A stretch of 64,000 nucleotides of DNA from Catenovulum sediminis (GCF_040270295.1 NZ_JBELOE010000236.1), one strand, 5' to 3'; counted from the first letter of the stretch, positions 43,688-53,326 are shown. The notes: generated by a model not told the origin, from the sequence alone. Program-made: numbers and translations.

Positions 43688-45190
43688 TTATTGTTCTCCA
43701 AAAAATTGTTTTAATAAAGGATCGTTGGTTGCTAACATTTTGTTGAAAATAATATCGTCAAATTGATTGATAACGATTTGATAATCAGGGTTAGCCGTTG
43801 CAATTAAGTTGTTTGATTCTGCCGGGTCGTTGATTAAATCATAAAATTCGTCGCGACCTTTATTCACATAGTCTTTGATTAACTTGTATTGGCCGTCGCT
43901 ATACATACGCATCCCTGTCACTGATTGGTGAAGTGTACTGTAAGCTGCATAATAGTCAGTTTTAATTATTTGGTTTTTGTCAAACAAGCCAGCGACAAAG
44001 CTTTGACCACGCACTTTAGCCTCTTTTGGTACTTTACCGCCTGCAATTTCAACCAGAGTCGGATACCAATCTAAATTTGATATGCTTGAAGCATTTTTAC
44101 TACCCGCTTCTATAACCCCGGGCCAACGAATAATGGCGGGCACTTTAATTGAATTATCATACATGTTAGGTCTTTGATCTGCTGGAATATTGGGTATTGG
44201 ATTTGTGTTGTCTTTTAAAACCCAGTGCCCGTTACCTTTGTGCCAAATACCATTATGTCCCATGTTGTAACCATGATCGGATGTGAAAATCACTAGGGTA
44301 TTTTGAGCTAAACCTAACACTTCGAGTTGATTTAAAATTCGCCCTAAATTGCGATCTATGCCATGCACACTTGCTAGATAATCACGCATCATACTTTTTA
44401 CCCGTGCGATATCTAAATTAGGGTAGTGCGGATTAGGGATTTGCATTTCTAAGTCTTTATAGGGCGCCATGTCCTCAGCGGCGACAGGTAACCAATTGGT
44501 ATGAGGCGCACGATAGTGAAGGGATAGGGCGAATTTTTTGTTTTTATTGTTAGCCAAAAAATCTAAAGCGTAGTTGGTTAAAATATCAACGGTTAAACCA
44601 TCATGATGTGCAAGCGTACCATTAACTTCAAGTGGTGGGTTCTGGGTTTTTATACCACCTGCTCTAAAACCGGTAAATTCGTTATAACCATGTTTAGTCG
44701 GGTGGTATTTATCTAGTTCGCCTAAGTGCCATTTACCGATTAGGCCTGTGTAATAACCCTGTTGTTGTAATAGTTCCGGCCAAGTAAGGTAACTTGTATC
44801 TAAACCTAGGTCAGGCTCTTGGCGTGTAATTGATTTATAGTGCGTATTAATCCAATCATCTATACCTAACTCATACCCATATTTAGAGGTTAATAACCCG
44901 GCTCTAGATGGGCTACAAACAGGGGTTGTCGTATAGGCATTGGGAAAAGACATGCCTTGAGCTGCTAATAAATCCATATTGGGTGTAATTGCCTGTTGAT
45001 TACCAGAACTACCTATCGCCCAAGGCGCTTGATCATCTGTATAAATAAATAAGATATTGGGGAATGCTTTCGCCTTAGCTGATTTTTCATGAATCAAGCT
45101 GTTAGGAGATACACAACCAGTTAGAACGCTAGCACAGGCACTTATAGTTACAATTAGCTTTAACCAAAATTTATTTTTTATCTCATTCAT
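43688..45190 (-). CDS. Type I sulfatase, lipoprotein
   Basis: The ATG at 45190 is preferred over an in-frame TTG six bases upstream; a GAG ribosome site lies near. The roughly 500-residue product has a lipoprotein leader ending LTGC. The N-terminal ILFIYTDDQAPWAIG carries the paired metal-binding aspartates. Cys92 in PVCSPSRAGLLTSKYG is the cysteine normally converted to formylglycine. FTSDHGYNMGHNGIWHKGN and GKWHLGE are further active-site stretches. It should desulfate a carbohydrate in the envelope or outside. A maturation enzyme (FGE or anSME) is not encoded here. Confidence 0.93.
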   Translation of the reverse strand: MNEIKNKFWLKLIVTISACASVLTGCVSPNSLIHEKSAKAKAFPNILFIYTDDQAPWAIGSSGNQQAITPNMDLLAAQGMSFPNAYTTTPVCSPSRAGLLTSKYGYELGIDDWINTHYKSITRQEPDLGLDTSYLTWPELLQQQGYYTGLIGKWHLGELDKYHPTKHGYNEFTGFRAGGIKTQNPPLEVNGTLAHHDGLTVDILTNYALDFLANNKNKKFALSLHYRAPHTNWLPVAAEDMAPYKDLEMQIPNPHYPNLDIARVKSMMRDYLASVHGIDRNLGRILNQLEVLGLAQNTLVIFTSDHGYNMGHNGIWHKGNGHWVLKDNTNPIPNIPADQRPNMYDNSIKVPAIIRWPGVIEAGSKNASSISNLDWYPTLVEIAGGKVPKEAKVRGQSFVAGLFDKNQIIKTDYYAAYSTLHQSVTGMRMYSDGQYKLIKDYVNKGRDEFYDLINDPAESNNLIATANPDYQIVINQFDDIIFNKMLATNDPLLKQFFGEQ

Positions 45191-45527
45191 TATCAACTCG
45201 CATTAAATTAATGCATGCAGTATTGCAATTTTGTATTTAAATTATGAATTATTGTATATAAAAAATGTGGTTTGTATATGATTTTTTGTTTGTTAATTGG
45301 TTGGCGCAGGTCTTCTTGCTATAAACAATACCAGCGACTTTATGCTTGAGATAAATTAAGTGGCTATTCTAACTAATCAATTTATTAGATGTGTTTAAGA
45401 TTTTGAGACGTTAATTGTGGTTGGTATAGAATAGCGAAATCGTGTTTGCAGATCGTTTGTAGAACGATTGTAGAACGATTGTAGAAAAATTTATAGGGTT
45501 TTCAGCGGCGCAGAAGGCCTTTAGAAT
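45191..45527. other. Intergenic region between sulfatase and tRNA-Val
   Basis: AT-rich with no convincing small gene. It contains three tandem copies of the 11-base unit CGATTGTAGAA at 45454-45486 (first copy CGTTTGTAGAA), next to the 3' side of the tRNA gene. The part near 45200 should hold the sulfatase promoter. Confidence 0.5.
45454..45486. repeat. Tandem repeat, 3 x 11 bases
   Basis: Units CGTTTGTAGAA, CGATTGTAGAA and CGATTGTAGAA follow each other without a gap, about 40 bases beyond the 3' end of tRNA-Val. Function unknown. Confidence 0.75.
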
Positions 45528-45604
45528 TGGTACGACCGAGTGGACTCGAACCACCGACCCCTACCATGTCAAGGTAGTGCTCTAACCAGCTGAGCTACGG
45601 TCGT
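45528..45604 (-). tRNA. tRNA-Val (GAC)
   Basis: A full 77-base cloverleaf including an encoded CCA is present on the minus strand. The acceptor stem is ACGACCG / CGGTCGT, the D arm is GCTC...GAGC, and the anticodon stem-loop CTACC-TTGACAT-GGTAG carries anticodon GAC. The T loop is TTCGAGT. It closely resembles E. coli tRNA-Val(GAC). It stands alone, downstream of the DUF3080-like gene in the same direction. Confidence 0.96.
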
Positions 45605-45696
45605 ACATTTTGCGGCGTTGTCTAAACAACGGCGCGAATCTTACTTATTCCATTCAGGGTTGGCAAGGTTTATTTTTCAATTTTTGTTTGTTTGCT

Positions 45697-46758
45697 TTAA
45701 TTTTGAACACTTGGCGACATTTGGCATTGAGCTAACAACTTTTGCCAACTTTTTGTGTGTGAATTTACGGCATTTTCAAAATCTTGATAAACTGAACCTG
45801 CTGCCGTAGTTAGATATCTTGCTGCAAATGCTTGCTGCTGAATGGCCGGGGCCTGCCAGATTGATTCTATCAATGGGACTAACTCTTTATACACTCGTTG
45901 TAAATAGGTTAAGTGGGGTTGTAATACTTGGCCGTAGTATTTCATTAAAACATTATTCAAATAGACGACTTCTAACGGCTTGTGGGTTTTCTTACAGGGC
46001 TTTAAGTTGGTCAATTCATTAATCGATTCGGCTGCCGTTGTTAATTGATATTGGGTCAACTCCAATGTGTAAAATAGCCGGGCGATAAATTTATTCTGTT
46101 TAAATTGTGCGATAGAACGTTCAAATTTTTCTATATTTGCATCGGTTATCGCCTGAGGCTGTGTTTTAGAAATTTCAAAGAGGGCCTGAAGATAATTTTT
46201 GCTAGCAGCAAATCCGATATTATCATGTTCTAATAATTTTGCATGGCGCCTTAATATTGCATTTGATTGTTTTGAATGTGCTAAAAAATAGCTGAGTTGA
46301 TTGGGCCATTGCTGTTGTTTATGTTTTTTAATCTCTTGCAGTATTTGTTGTTGTGTCTGTGAGGCTGGATATTCAATGTCACGGCAATTTAATAACTCTC
46401 GTAAAAACCTAAGTTCATAAACCAGTCGACTATCGTGCGAATGAACTTTGCCCAGTGAGCTATTGCGCTCACCGATATACTGTTGCATGTTGCAAGCATT
46501 TATTGATAGAGCTTGTGTAAATGGAATTGTGAGTGACTCTGGTTGTTGAATTGCAGTTGACTCAAAGTCAAGCTGGTTGTCATTAAGCGAGTAAGGCGGC
46601 CTATTTTTCGCGGTATCCGTTATTTTTTTAACTAGGTTATGAACGCGATTTGGATATTCCGCCCATTCATTTTCCAACGGCGTATCAAAGCAGGCTGCCA
46701 GCTGACAGCATATAAGTAATATCAATAACCTATAAATCAAATCGACTTTACTTTGCAT
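45697..46758 (-). CDS. DUF3080-like lipoprotein
   Basis: The 353-residue protein has a lipoprotein leader with the lipobox LAAC (Cys23). The mature part is helical and contains LSINACNMQQYIGERNSSLG and YELRFLRELLNC, which I associate with the DUF3080 family of gammaproteobacterial lipoproteins; function is unknown. Its start overlaps the end of the MATE transporter gene by 22 bases, so the two form a transcription unit in which the transporter is first. Confidence is moderate because the family call rests on memory of a short pattern. Confidence 0.65.
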   Translation of the reverse strand: MQSKVDLIYRLLILLICCQLAACFDTPLENEWAEYPNRVHNLVKKITDTAKNRPPYSLNDNQLDFESTAIQQPESLTIPFTQALSINACNMQQYIGERNSSLGKVHSHDSRLVYELRFLRELLNCRDIEYPASQTQQQILQEIKKHKQQQWPNQLSYFLAHSKQSNAILRRHAKLLEHDNIGFAASKNYLQALFEISKTQPQAITDANIEKFERSIAQFKQNKFIARLFYTLELTQYQLTTAAESINELTNLKPCKKTHKPLEVVYLNNVLMKYYGQVLQPHLTYLQRVYKELVPLIESIWQAPAIQQQAFAARYLTTAAGSVYQDFENAVNSHTKSWQKLLAQCQMSPSVQN

Positions 46759-48092
46759 TGTTTATTCCAAAAGTAAAACAAACGCACCGTTAATAATACG
46801 GCTGCACTGCTTAAACTGATCAATAAACCTTGCCAATAAGCAGAAACACCTTGTGGGGCAACTAACCAATCCGTTTCGCCGACAATATAACCGTACGGGA
46901 AACCCACACACCAGTAGGCAAATAAAACAAAATACATCGGTTTTTGTGTATCTGCATAACCCCGTAATGATGAAGATATAACTGTTTGCAGGGCATCTGG
47001 GTATTGAAAAACAGCGGCCCAAAACAGCAATAAACTGGCAATAGCGAACACTTGTGGATCGTCAGAAAAGTAGGGGATAAGCCAAGGTCTGCTTAAATAA
47101 ATGAGTGCACATGAGCAGGTTGCAAAGATAAAAGCCATTGATATAGCGGAATAGGCGACCGTTTTTGCATCCAGAGGTTTATTGCGTCCGACGTTTTGTC
47201 CAATTAACACGGTTGTCGCCATGCCGATACTCAGTGGGATCATGTAAAAATTTGTCGTGACATTTAACGCAATCTGATGCGCTGCTGCAGCACTGGTCCC
47301 ATGGGTTGCTATTGCCAACGCTATTGCAGCAAACAATGCGATTTCCATAAAAATCGTTAAACCTATGGGGACACCTATTTTGAGTTGCAAGATAACTTCA
47401 CGGATCTCCAAGGGAGAAAAACGGAATAATGCGAGAATCTTCTGAGTATATTCGCCTTTGCGACTATATTGCCACAATGCGATCAGTATCAGGATATTTA
47501 CGATGCTGGTTGCAATGCCACATCCGGCACCACCAAATGCAGGCGTAATAGACGAGCCATAAATAAAAAGGTAGTTTAAAGGAATATTAATTAAAACGCC
47601 GCATAAACTAATCAGCATCAAAGGCTTAGTTTGCCCAACAGCTTCATTGAGATAGCGCAATACTGCGGTTAGACAAATAAAGGGTAAGCCAACCGCTAAA
47701 TACAACAAGTATTCTTGACCAATCACAATTAACGGTGTCGCTAATTTTAAATAAGATAAAATTGGTGCGCTTAACGTCAATACGCCCAATGAAAATATAC
47801 ATACAATACCGGCAAGCCAAATACCTTGAGCTAATTGATATGTCAGTTTTGTTAAGTTGGATTCACCGTAACTTTTTGACAGTAATGGAGATAAAACCAT
47901 GATTACCCCCATGCTGAAAAAATAGATAGGGTGCCAAATGGATAAAGCGGTACCGACGGCTGCCATATCCGCTTCACTGACTTGTGCAGACATCAACAAG
48001 TCGATGGTCACCATTGCGGTTTGAATTGCTTGCGTGATCCATATGGGCCAAGCAAGTTTGAAAATGCTGGAAATGTAACTAAATCTGCTCAC
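46737..48092 (-). CDS. MATE family multidrug/cation efflux transporter (NorM-like)
   Basis: The 451-residue protein has twelve hydrophobic helices in two pseudo-symmetric halves. The N-terminal WPIWITQAIQTAMVTIDLLM and AAVGTALSIWHPIYFFSMG, and the second-half PIGLTIFMEIALF and IPLSIGMATTVLIGQNVG, are typical of the NorM branch. It would export cationic compounds using a sodium or proton gradient. It is the first gene of a pair with the lipoprotein gene; upstream lies the gltA terminator. Confidence 0.92.
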   Translation of the reverse strand: MSRFSYISSIFKLAWPIWITQAIQTAMVTIDLLMSAQVSEADMAAVGTALSIWHPIYFFSMGVIMVLSPLLSKSYGESNLTKLTYQLAQGIWLAGIVCIFSLGVLTLSAPILSYLKLATPLIVIGQEYLLYLAVGLPFICLTAVLRYLNEAVGQTKPLMLISLCGVLINIPLNYLFIYGSSITPAFGGAGCGIATSIVNILILIALWQYSRKGEYTQKILALFRFSPLEIREVILQLKIGVPIGLTIFMEIALFAAIALAIATHGTSAAAAHQIALNVTTNFYMIPLSIGMATTVLIGQNVGRNKPLDAKTVAYSAISMAFIFATCSCALIYLSRPWLIPYFSDDPQVFAIASLLLFWAAVFQYPDALQTVISSSLRGYADTQKPMYFVLFAYWCVGFPYGYIVGETDWLVAPQGVSAYWQGLLISLSSAAVLLTVRLFYFWNKQCKVKSI

Positions 48093-48146
48093 TTAAAAAA
48101 GTGCCATTGAAATGAAGAATTGCGTGCGCGCAGGATATACAAAAGA

Positions 48147-48171
48147 AAAGCCCGCGACAAGCGCGGGCTTT
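48147..48171 (-). terminator. Terminator after gltA
   Basis: AAAGCCCGCG / CGCGGGCTTT with a five-base loop, T-rich on the minus strand side. It lies just after the gltA stop and before the MATE gene. Confidence 0.9.
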
Positions 48172-48197
48172 GTGAAATTTAATACAATAAAAATTAA

Positions 48198-49481
48198 TTA
48201 ATCTTTATTGATTGGCGTGAAGCTACGCGGTAATTCACCCGTATATAACTGACGAGGACGACCGATTTTTGCACCCGGCTGGCTTAACATTTCATGCCAG
48301 TGTGAGATCCAGCCAATTGTACGTGACAAGGCAAAGATAACCGTAAACATGTTGGTTGGGATACCAATTGCTTTTAGGATGATACCAGAGTAAAAATCTA
48401 CATTTGGATATAGTTTTTTGCTGATGAAGTATTCATCTTCTAATGCGATTTTTTCTAGGCGCATTGCAATGTCTAATAATGGATCGTTAATGCCTAAAGC
48501 ATCTAAAACTTCATGACAGGTTTCGCGCATTACTTTTGCACGCGGGTCAAAGTTTTTATAAACACGGTGACCAAAGCCCATTAGACGGAACGGGTCGTTC
48601 TTATCTTTTGCTTTAGCGACGTATTCGTCAATGCGGTCAACAGAACCGATTTCTTCCAACATAGTTAAACATGCTTCGTTGGCACCACCATGAGCTGGAC
48701 CCCAAAGAGAAGCAATACCAGCTGCAATACATGCGTAGGGATTTGCACCTGAAGAACCAGCTAATCTAACGGTAGAGGTTGATGCGTTTTGTTCATGATC
48801 TGCGTGCAAAGTAAAGATTTTATCCATTGCACGAACCACAGCAGGTTCAATTTTGCACTCTTCAGCGGGTACTGAAAACATCATGTTCAAGAAGTTTTCA
48901 GAATAGCTTAAATGATTTTGCGGACAAACAAATTTCTGACCGATGCTATATTTGTAACACATTGCCGCTATGGTTGGCAGCTTAGCAACTAAACGCGTGG
49001 CGCAGCGAACACGTTGGGCTGGGTCTGTAATGTCCAAATCTCTGTGATAGAAAGAAGACAAAGCACCCACTGTACCACACAACATTGCCATTGGATGGGC
49101 ATCTCTGCGGAAACCGCGGAAGAAAAACTCAATGCCTTCATGAACCATAGTATGTCTGTTAATGGTATCAACAAACTCTTTATACTCTGATTCGCTTGGT
49201 GCATTGCCGTGCAACAACAAATAACAAACTTCTAGATAATCTGCTTTGGTTGCCAACTCGTCAATTGGATAACCACGGTGCAACAGTACACCATTTGCGC
49301 CGTCAATAAATGTGATAGCTGATTCACAAGAACCGGTAGCTAAAAAGCCAGGGTCAAATGTGAAATGACCATACTTACCTAGTGAACGGACATCGATGAC
49401 ATCCTGGCCCATTGTGCCTGATAGGACGGGTAATTCAACTTCTTGTCCGTCAATATTGAGGATGGCTTTCTTGTCAGCCAT
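48198..49481 (-). CDS. gltA: Citrate synthase
   Basis: The start is the ATG at 49481, with GGAG nine bases upstream; a longer TTG frame is rejected. The 427-residue protein shows the type II hexameric citrate synthase pattern: HADHEQNASTSTVR, WGPAHGGANEACL and MGFGHRVYKNFDPRA, with the catalytic His residues and the Asp of the C-terminal half (DFYSGIIL). It condenses oxaloacetate with acetyl-CoA. It is divergent from the sdhCDAB-sucABCD operon, the classical gammaproteobacterial order. Confidence 0.96.
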   Translation of the reverse strand: MADKKAILNIDGQEVELPVLSGTMGQDVIDVRSLGKYGHFTFDPGFLATGSCESAITFIDGANGVLLHRGYPIDELATKADYLEVCYLLLHGNAPSESEYKEFVDTINRHTMVHEGIEFFFRGFRRDAHPMAMLCGTVGALSSFYHRDLDITDPAQRVRCATRLVAKLPTIAAMCYKYSIGQKFVCPQNHLSYSENFLNMMFSVPAEECKIEPAVVRAMDKIFTLHADHEQNASTSTVRLAGSSGANPYACIAAGIASLWGPAHGGANEACLTMLEEIGSVDRIDEYVAKAKDKNDPFRLMGFGHRVYKNFDPRAKVMRETCHEVLDALGINDPLLDIAMRLEKIALEDEYFISKKLYPNVDFYSGIILKAIGIPTNMFTVIFALSRTIGWISHWHEMLSQPGAKIGRPRQLYTGELPRSFTPINKD

Positions 49482-49996
49482 AGAATTTCTCCTTTCGAGC
49501 AAGTCATGTGACAGGTTTAGTTAATTATTAATACTTGATTATGACCTTAACAGTCAATATACAGAAATTTAAGTTATTTCAACTTAAAGCCCTATAAAAG
49601 TATCTATTTATTACTTTTTGGCATTGTAACCTGTTATCTTGAGTCTTCATAGCGTCGACTTGTAAACTCATATCAAGTTGTACTGCAAACAGGTCAAATA
49701 TTATCGAGTTAATGTTAGCGTAAATGCCGTGTATGCCCAATCTTAATTGCATTCATTCTGAAAATGCGTTTAATTCATTAAAAAAATGAACTAGCTAAAA
49801 AAAAATGCTGTATAAAATCGCAAACTCTTATTTTTTAAACTAATGTTGTTACAATTAAGCCGTAGGGGATAAACGACAGACTTAAATAGCTAAATAGTTG
49901 ATGTGAATCTGCATTATCGAATTTATAAATTTAAGTTTTCGCCTTGCAACATGTAACTTCTAATCACAATAATACGCAAACTAAGTGGGTAAACTC
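49482..49996. other. Divergent gltA / sdhC control region
   Basis: This 515-base gap carries no convincing gene. It is rich in A and T, with several A- or T-runs (around 49540-49620 and 49780-49840). Promoters for both directions must lie here, but I could not find a CRP- or ArcA-like site good enough to name. Confidence 0.5.
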
Positions 49997-50371
49997 GTGA
50001 ACAAGCAAAGACCAGTCAACTTGGAGCTAAACACGATTAGCTTTCCGGCTAGCGCAATTGCTTCCATCCTCCATCGTATAACCGGTGTAATTATGTTTTT
50101 TGCCATGGGCATTCTAATGTGGTTGTTATCGGTTTCGTTATCTTCTCAGTCCGGTTTTGAATTTGTTCAAGACTGGTCATCCGGTTATTTCGCCAAGTTT
50201 ATTTATTGGGGCATATTAACTGCGTTAAGTTATCACTTATTAGGCGGCTTACGTCACCTTGTAATGGATTTCGGCTTTTGGGAAGAAATTGAGTCAGGCG
50301 CTTTAAGTGCACAACTGACCATTGTTCTTACTGTTATATGTTCAGTATTGGCAGGAGTATGGTTATGGTAA
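49997..50371 (+). CDS. sdhC: Succinate dehydrogenase cytochrome b556 subunit
   Basis: I favour the GTG at 49997 (MNKQRPVNLEL), which aligns with the start of known SdhC proteins; an in-frame GTG at 49985 would add four residues. The 124-residue protein has three transmembrane helices, SAIASILHRITGV near the quinone site, and the haem-ligand His in SYHLLGGLRHLVMDFG. It anchors the SdhAB flavoprotein/iron-sulfur pair and carries haem b. It overlaps sdhD by seven bases. Confidence 0.93.
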   Translation: MNKQRPVNLELNTISFPASAIASILHRITGVIMFFAMGILMWLLSVSLSSQSGFEFVQDWSSGYFAKFIYWGILTALSYHLLGGLRHLVMDFGFWEEIESGALSAQLTIVLTVICSVLAGVWLW

Positions 50372-50712
50372 CAAATGCAGCAACTTTAGGTCGTAGCGGT
50401 GTTCACGACTTTATCTTAATTCGCGCGAGCGCAATTATATTAACGGCCTACGCTTTATTTATCGTTGGTTTTTTTCTATCTACACCGCAAGTTACTTATA
50501 CCGTTTGGGTTAATTTATTTGCACAAACTTGGGTTAAAGTATTTACCTTAATAACATTATTAAGCTTGTTGGTTCATGCTTGGATAGGATTATGGCAGGT
50601 ATTAACAGACTATGTTAAAGCTGTCGCTGTTCGTATCTTTTTGCAATTTGTTTTAAACGTCGCCGCGCTTGCTTACTTAGTGACTGGCATCGTTGTATTG
50701 TGGGGTGTATAA
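50365..50712 (+). CDS. sdhD: Succinate dehydrogenase membrane anchor subunit
   Basis: The ATG at 50365 follows AGGAG by seven bases; a frame opening at 50338 lies inside sdhC. The 115-residue protein has three transmembrane helices. It begins TNAATLGRSGVHDFILIRAS, as in SdhD, with the haem-side HAWIGLWQVLTDYVK. It forms the ubiquinone site with SdhC. The sdhA start follows immediately after its stop. Confidence 0.93.
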   Translation: MVTNAATLGRSGVHDFILIRASAIILTAYALFIVGFFLSTPQVTYTVWVNLFAQTWVKVFTLITLLSLLVHAWIGLWQVLTDYVKAVAVRIFLQFVLNVAALAYLVTGIVVLWGV

Positions 50713-52476
50713 GTGAATATTCCTGTCAGAGAGTTTGATGCCGTAGTAATCGGTGCAGGTGGTGCAGGTATGCGTGCGGCATTGCAAATTTCGCAATCCG
50801 GAAAAACCTGTGCTTTATTATCAAAAGTATTTCCAACACGTTCTCATACAGTGTCAGCGCAAGGTGGCATCACTGTCGCTTTAGGTAACGCGCATGATGA
50901 TAACTGGGAATGGCACATGTACGATACGGTTAAAGGTTCTGATTATATCGGTGACCAAGACGCGATTGAGTATATGTGTAAAACAGGCCCAGAAGCGATT
51001 ATTGAACTGGAAAATATGGGCTTGCCGTTTTCACGTTTTGAAAATGGTAGAGTTTATCAGCGTCCGTTCGGTGGTCAGTCTAAAAACTTTGGTGGCGAAC
51101 AGGCCGCGAGAACTGCAGCCGCAGCAGACAGAACCGGTCATGCACTATTACATTTGTTGTACCAACAAAACGTCAAAAACAAAACAACAGTGTTCAGTGA
51201 ATGGTATGCGCTTGATTTGGTGAAAAACCAAGATGGCGCGGTTGTTGGTTGTACCGCAATTGATATGGAAACCGGTGAAGTTGTTTATTTCAAATCGAAA
51301 GCGACTGTATTAGCCACCGGTGGTGCAGGTCGAATTTTTGCATCGACAACTAATGCACACATTAATACCGGTGATGGTGTTGGTATGGCACTACGTGCAG
51401 GTGTACCTGTGCAAGATATGGAAATGTGGCAATTCCACCCAACTGGGATTGCAGGTGCGGGTGTACTCGTAACAGAAGGTTGTCGTGGTGAAGGTGGTTA
51501 TCTTCTAAATAAAGATGGCGAGCGTTTTATGGAACGTTACGCACCGAACGCAAAAGATTTGGCTGGTCGAGATGTTGTTGCGCGTTCAATGATGACAGAA
51601 ATTCGTGAAGGCCGTGGCTGTGAAGGTCCTTGGGGCACTCATATCAAATTGAAACTAGACCACTTAGGTGCTGAAGTTTTAGAAAGCCGTTTACCGGGTA
51701 TTTGTGAATTATCGCGTACTTTCGCGCATATTGATCCGGTTAAAGAGCCGATTCCAGTTATCCCAACCTGTCACTATATGATGGGGGGGATTCCAACCAA
51801 CGTTAATGGTCAGGCGCTGAGCTTTGATGCAAACGGTAAAGAGCAATTGATTGACGGTCTTTATGCTTGTGGTGAAATTGCTTGTGTATCTGTGCATGGT
51901 GCGAACCGCTTAGGTGGTAACTCGTTACTTGACTTAGTTGTTTTTGGTCGTGCAACTGGCTTGTATCTCGGTGATGCGTTGAATGATTATGGCGTGCGTG
52001 ATGCTTCTGAAAGTGACCTTGAATCTTCACTTTCTCGCTTCAATCGCTGGGAAAGCACGCGATCAGGTGAAGATCCAGTGCAAATCAAGAAAGATTTACA
52101 GCAGTGTATGCAGCTGAACTTCTCTGTATTTAGAGAAGGGGATGCAATGGCTCAAGGTTTAAGCGAATTAAAAGAAATTCGTGAGCGTTTAAAAACAGCG
52201 CGCTTAGATGATACCAGCTCTGAATTTAATACTCAGCGTATCGAGTGTTTAGAGCTTGATAACTTGATGGAAACTGCGTTTGCTACCGCTGTCGCGGCGA
52301 ATTATAGAACTGAAAGTCGCGGCGCACATAGCCGTTTCGATTTCCCAGATCGCGATGATGAAAATTGGTTATGCCATTCACTTTATCAGCCAGAATCCGA
52401 ATCTATGATTAAACGTGAAGTAAACATGCAGCCGAAATTGCGTGAAGCATTTCCACCGAAAGTTCGTACTTATTAA
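50713..52476 (+). CDS. sdhA: Succinate dehydrogenase flavoprotein subunit
   Basis: The 587-residue protein starts at GTG directly after the sdhD stop. VIGAGGAGMRAAL is the FAD dinucleotide fold, SHTVSAQGGI holds the histidine that links FAD covalently, and PTCHYMMGGIPTN and ANRLGGNSLLDLVVFG are active-site regions. It oxidises succinate to fumarate in complex II. The product of this step feeds the class I fumarase at 11.9 kb. Confidence 0.97.
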   Translation: MNIPVREFDAVVIGAGGAGMRAALQISQSGKTCALLSKVFPTRSHTVSAQGGITVALGNAHDDNWEWHMYDTVKGSDYIGDQDAIEYMCKTGPEAIIELENMGLPFSRFENGRVYQRPFGGQSKNFGGEQAARTAAAADRTGHALLHLLYQQNVKNKTTVFSEWYALDLVKNQDGAVVGCTAIDMETGEVVYFKSKATVLATGGAGRIFASTTNAHINTGDGVGMALRAGVPVQDMEMWQFHPTGIAGAGVLVTEGCRGEGGYLLNKDGERFMERYAPNAKDLAGRDVVARSMMTEIREGRGCEGPWGTHIKLKLDHLGAEVLESRLPGICELSRTFAHIDPVKEPIPVIPTCHYMMGGIPTNVNGQALSFDANGKEQLIDGLYACGEIACVSVHGANRLGGNSLLDLVVFGRATGLYLGDALNDYGVRDASESDLESSLSRFNRWESTRSGEDPVQIKKDLQQCMQLNFSVFREGDAMAQGLSELKEIRERLKTARLDDTSSEFNTQRIECLELDNLMETAFATAVAANYRTESRGAHSRFDFPDRDDENWLCHSLYQPESESMIKREVNMQPKLREAFPPKVRTY

Positions 52477-52493
52477 GGCAGGTAGCAAAAAAG

Positions 52494-53204
52494 ATGAAAC
52501 AGATATTTTCAATTTATCGCTACAACCCGGATGTTGATACAAAACCGCGTATGCAAGATTATGAGTTAGATCTTGAAGACGGTCAGGACATCATGGTTTT
52601 GGATGCGCTTTTATTATTAAAAGAGCAAGATCCAACTCTATCGTTTAGACGCTCGTGCCGTGAAGGCGTATGTGGTTCTGACGGTGTCAACATGAATGGT
52701 AAAAATGGCTTGGCGTGTATTACACCATTATCACATTTAAAAGCGCGCAAAATTGTAATTCGTCCTTTACCTGGTTTGCCGGTTGTTCGAGACTTGGTAG
52801 TGGATATGACTCAATTTTATACACAATACGAAAAAGTTAAGCCTTACTTAATACCAGACCCGAAAAACATTCCGGCGAGAGAATTTTTACAATCACCGGA
52901 AGAGCGGGAAAAGTTGGATGGCTTATACGAATGTATTTTGTGTGCATGTTGTTCAACTTCATGCCCATCATTTTGGTGGAATCCAGATAAATTTGTCGGG
53001 CCAGCAGGCTTGTTGCATGCATATCGGTTTTTAGCCGATTCACGTGACGGTGCTAAAGATGAGCGACTTGCTGATTTAGATGATGCATTTAGCGTTTTCC
53101 GCTGTCATGGCATTATGAATTGCGTTAATGTGTGTCCTAAGGGGCTCAACCCGACGAAAGCTATCGGTAAAATTAAATCGATGCTTTTAAATAAGGCTGT
53201 TTAG
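52494..53204 (+). CDS. sdhB: Succinate dehydrogenase iron-sulfur subunit
   Basis: The 236-residue protein carries the [2Fe-2S] ligands in SCREGVCGSDG and GLAC, and the [4Fe-4S] and [3Fe-4S] ligands in CILCACCSTSCPSFWW, FRCHGIMNCVNVCPKG. It passes electrons from FAD to the quinone in the membrane subunits. It is followed by a hairpin with a T-run, so part of the transcription probably stops before sucA. Confidence 0.97.
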   Translation: MKQIFSIYRYNPDVDTKPRMQDYELDLEDGQDIMVLDALLLLKEQDPTLSFRRSCREGVCGSDGVNMNGKNGLACITPLSHLKARKIVIRPLPGLPVVRDLVVDMTQFYTQYEKVKPYLIPDPKNIPAREFLQSPEEREKLDGLYECILCACCSTSCPSFWWNPDKFVGPAGLLHAYRFLADSRDGAKDERLADLDDAFSVFRCHGIMNCVNVCPKGLNPTKAIGKIKSMLLNKAV

Positions 53205-53242
53205 ACGCTAACCTTATTATCCAAGGTTAATCTGACTTCTGA

Positions 53243-53277
53243 ATAGCCGTTCTTGTTGCGAGAATGGCTATTTTTTT
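53243..53277 (+). terminator. Terminator or attenuator between sdhB and sucA
   Basis: ATAGCCGTTCT / AGAATGGCTAT (one G-T pair) with a seven-base loop and a run of seven T. It may lower sucABCD transcription relative to sdhCDAB. Confidence 0.83.
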
Positions 53278-53326
53278 ATAAAGAATAAGTCCGTAAATAA
53301 TAATTAAGCGGGAAAGGAAAAATACG

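Noticed and set aside
45528..45604. tRNA-Val as an attachment site of an integrated element
   Set aside because: No integrase gene or duplicated tRNA end was found on either side within the window.
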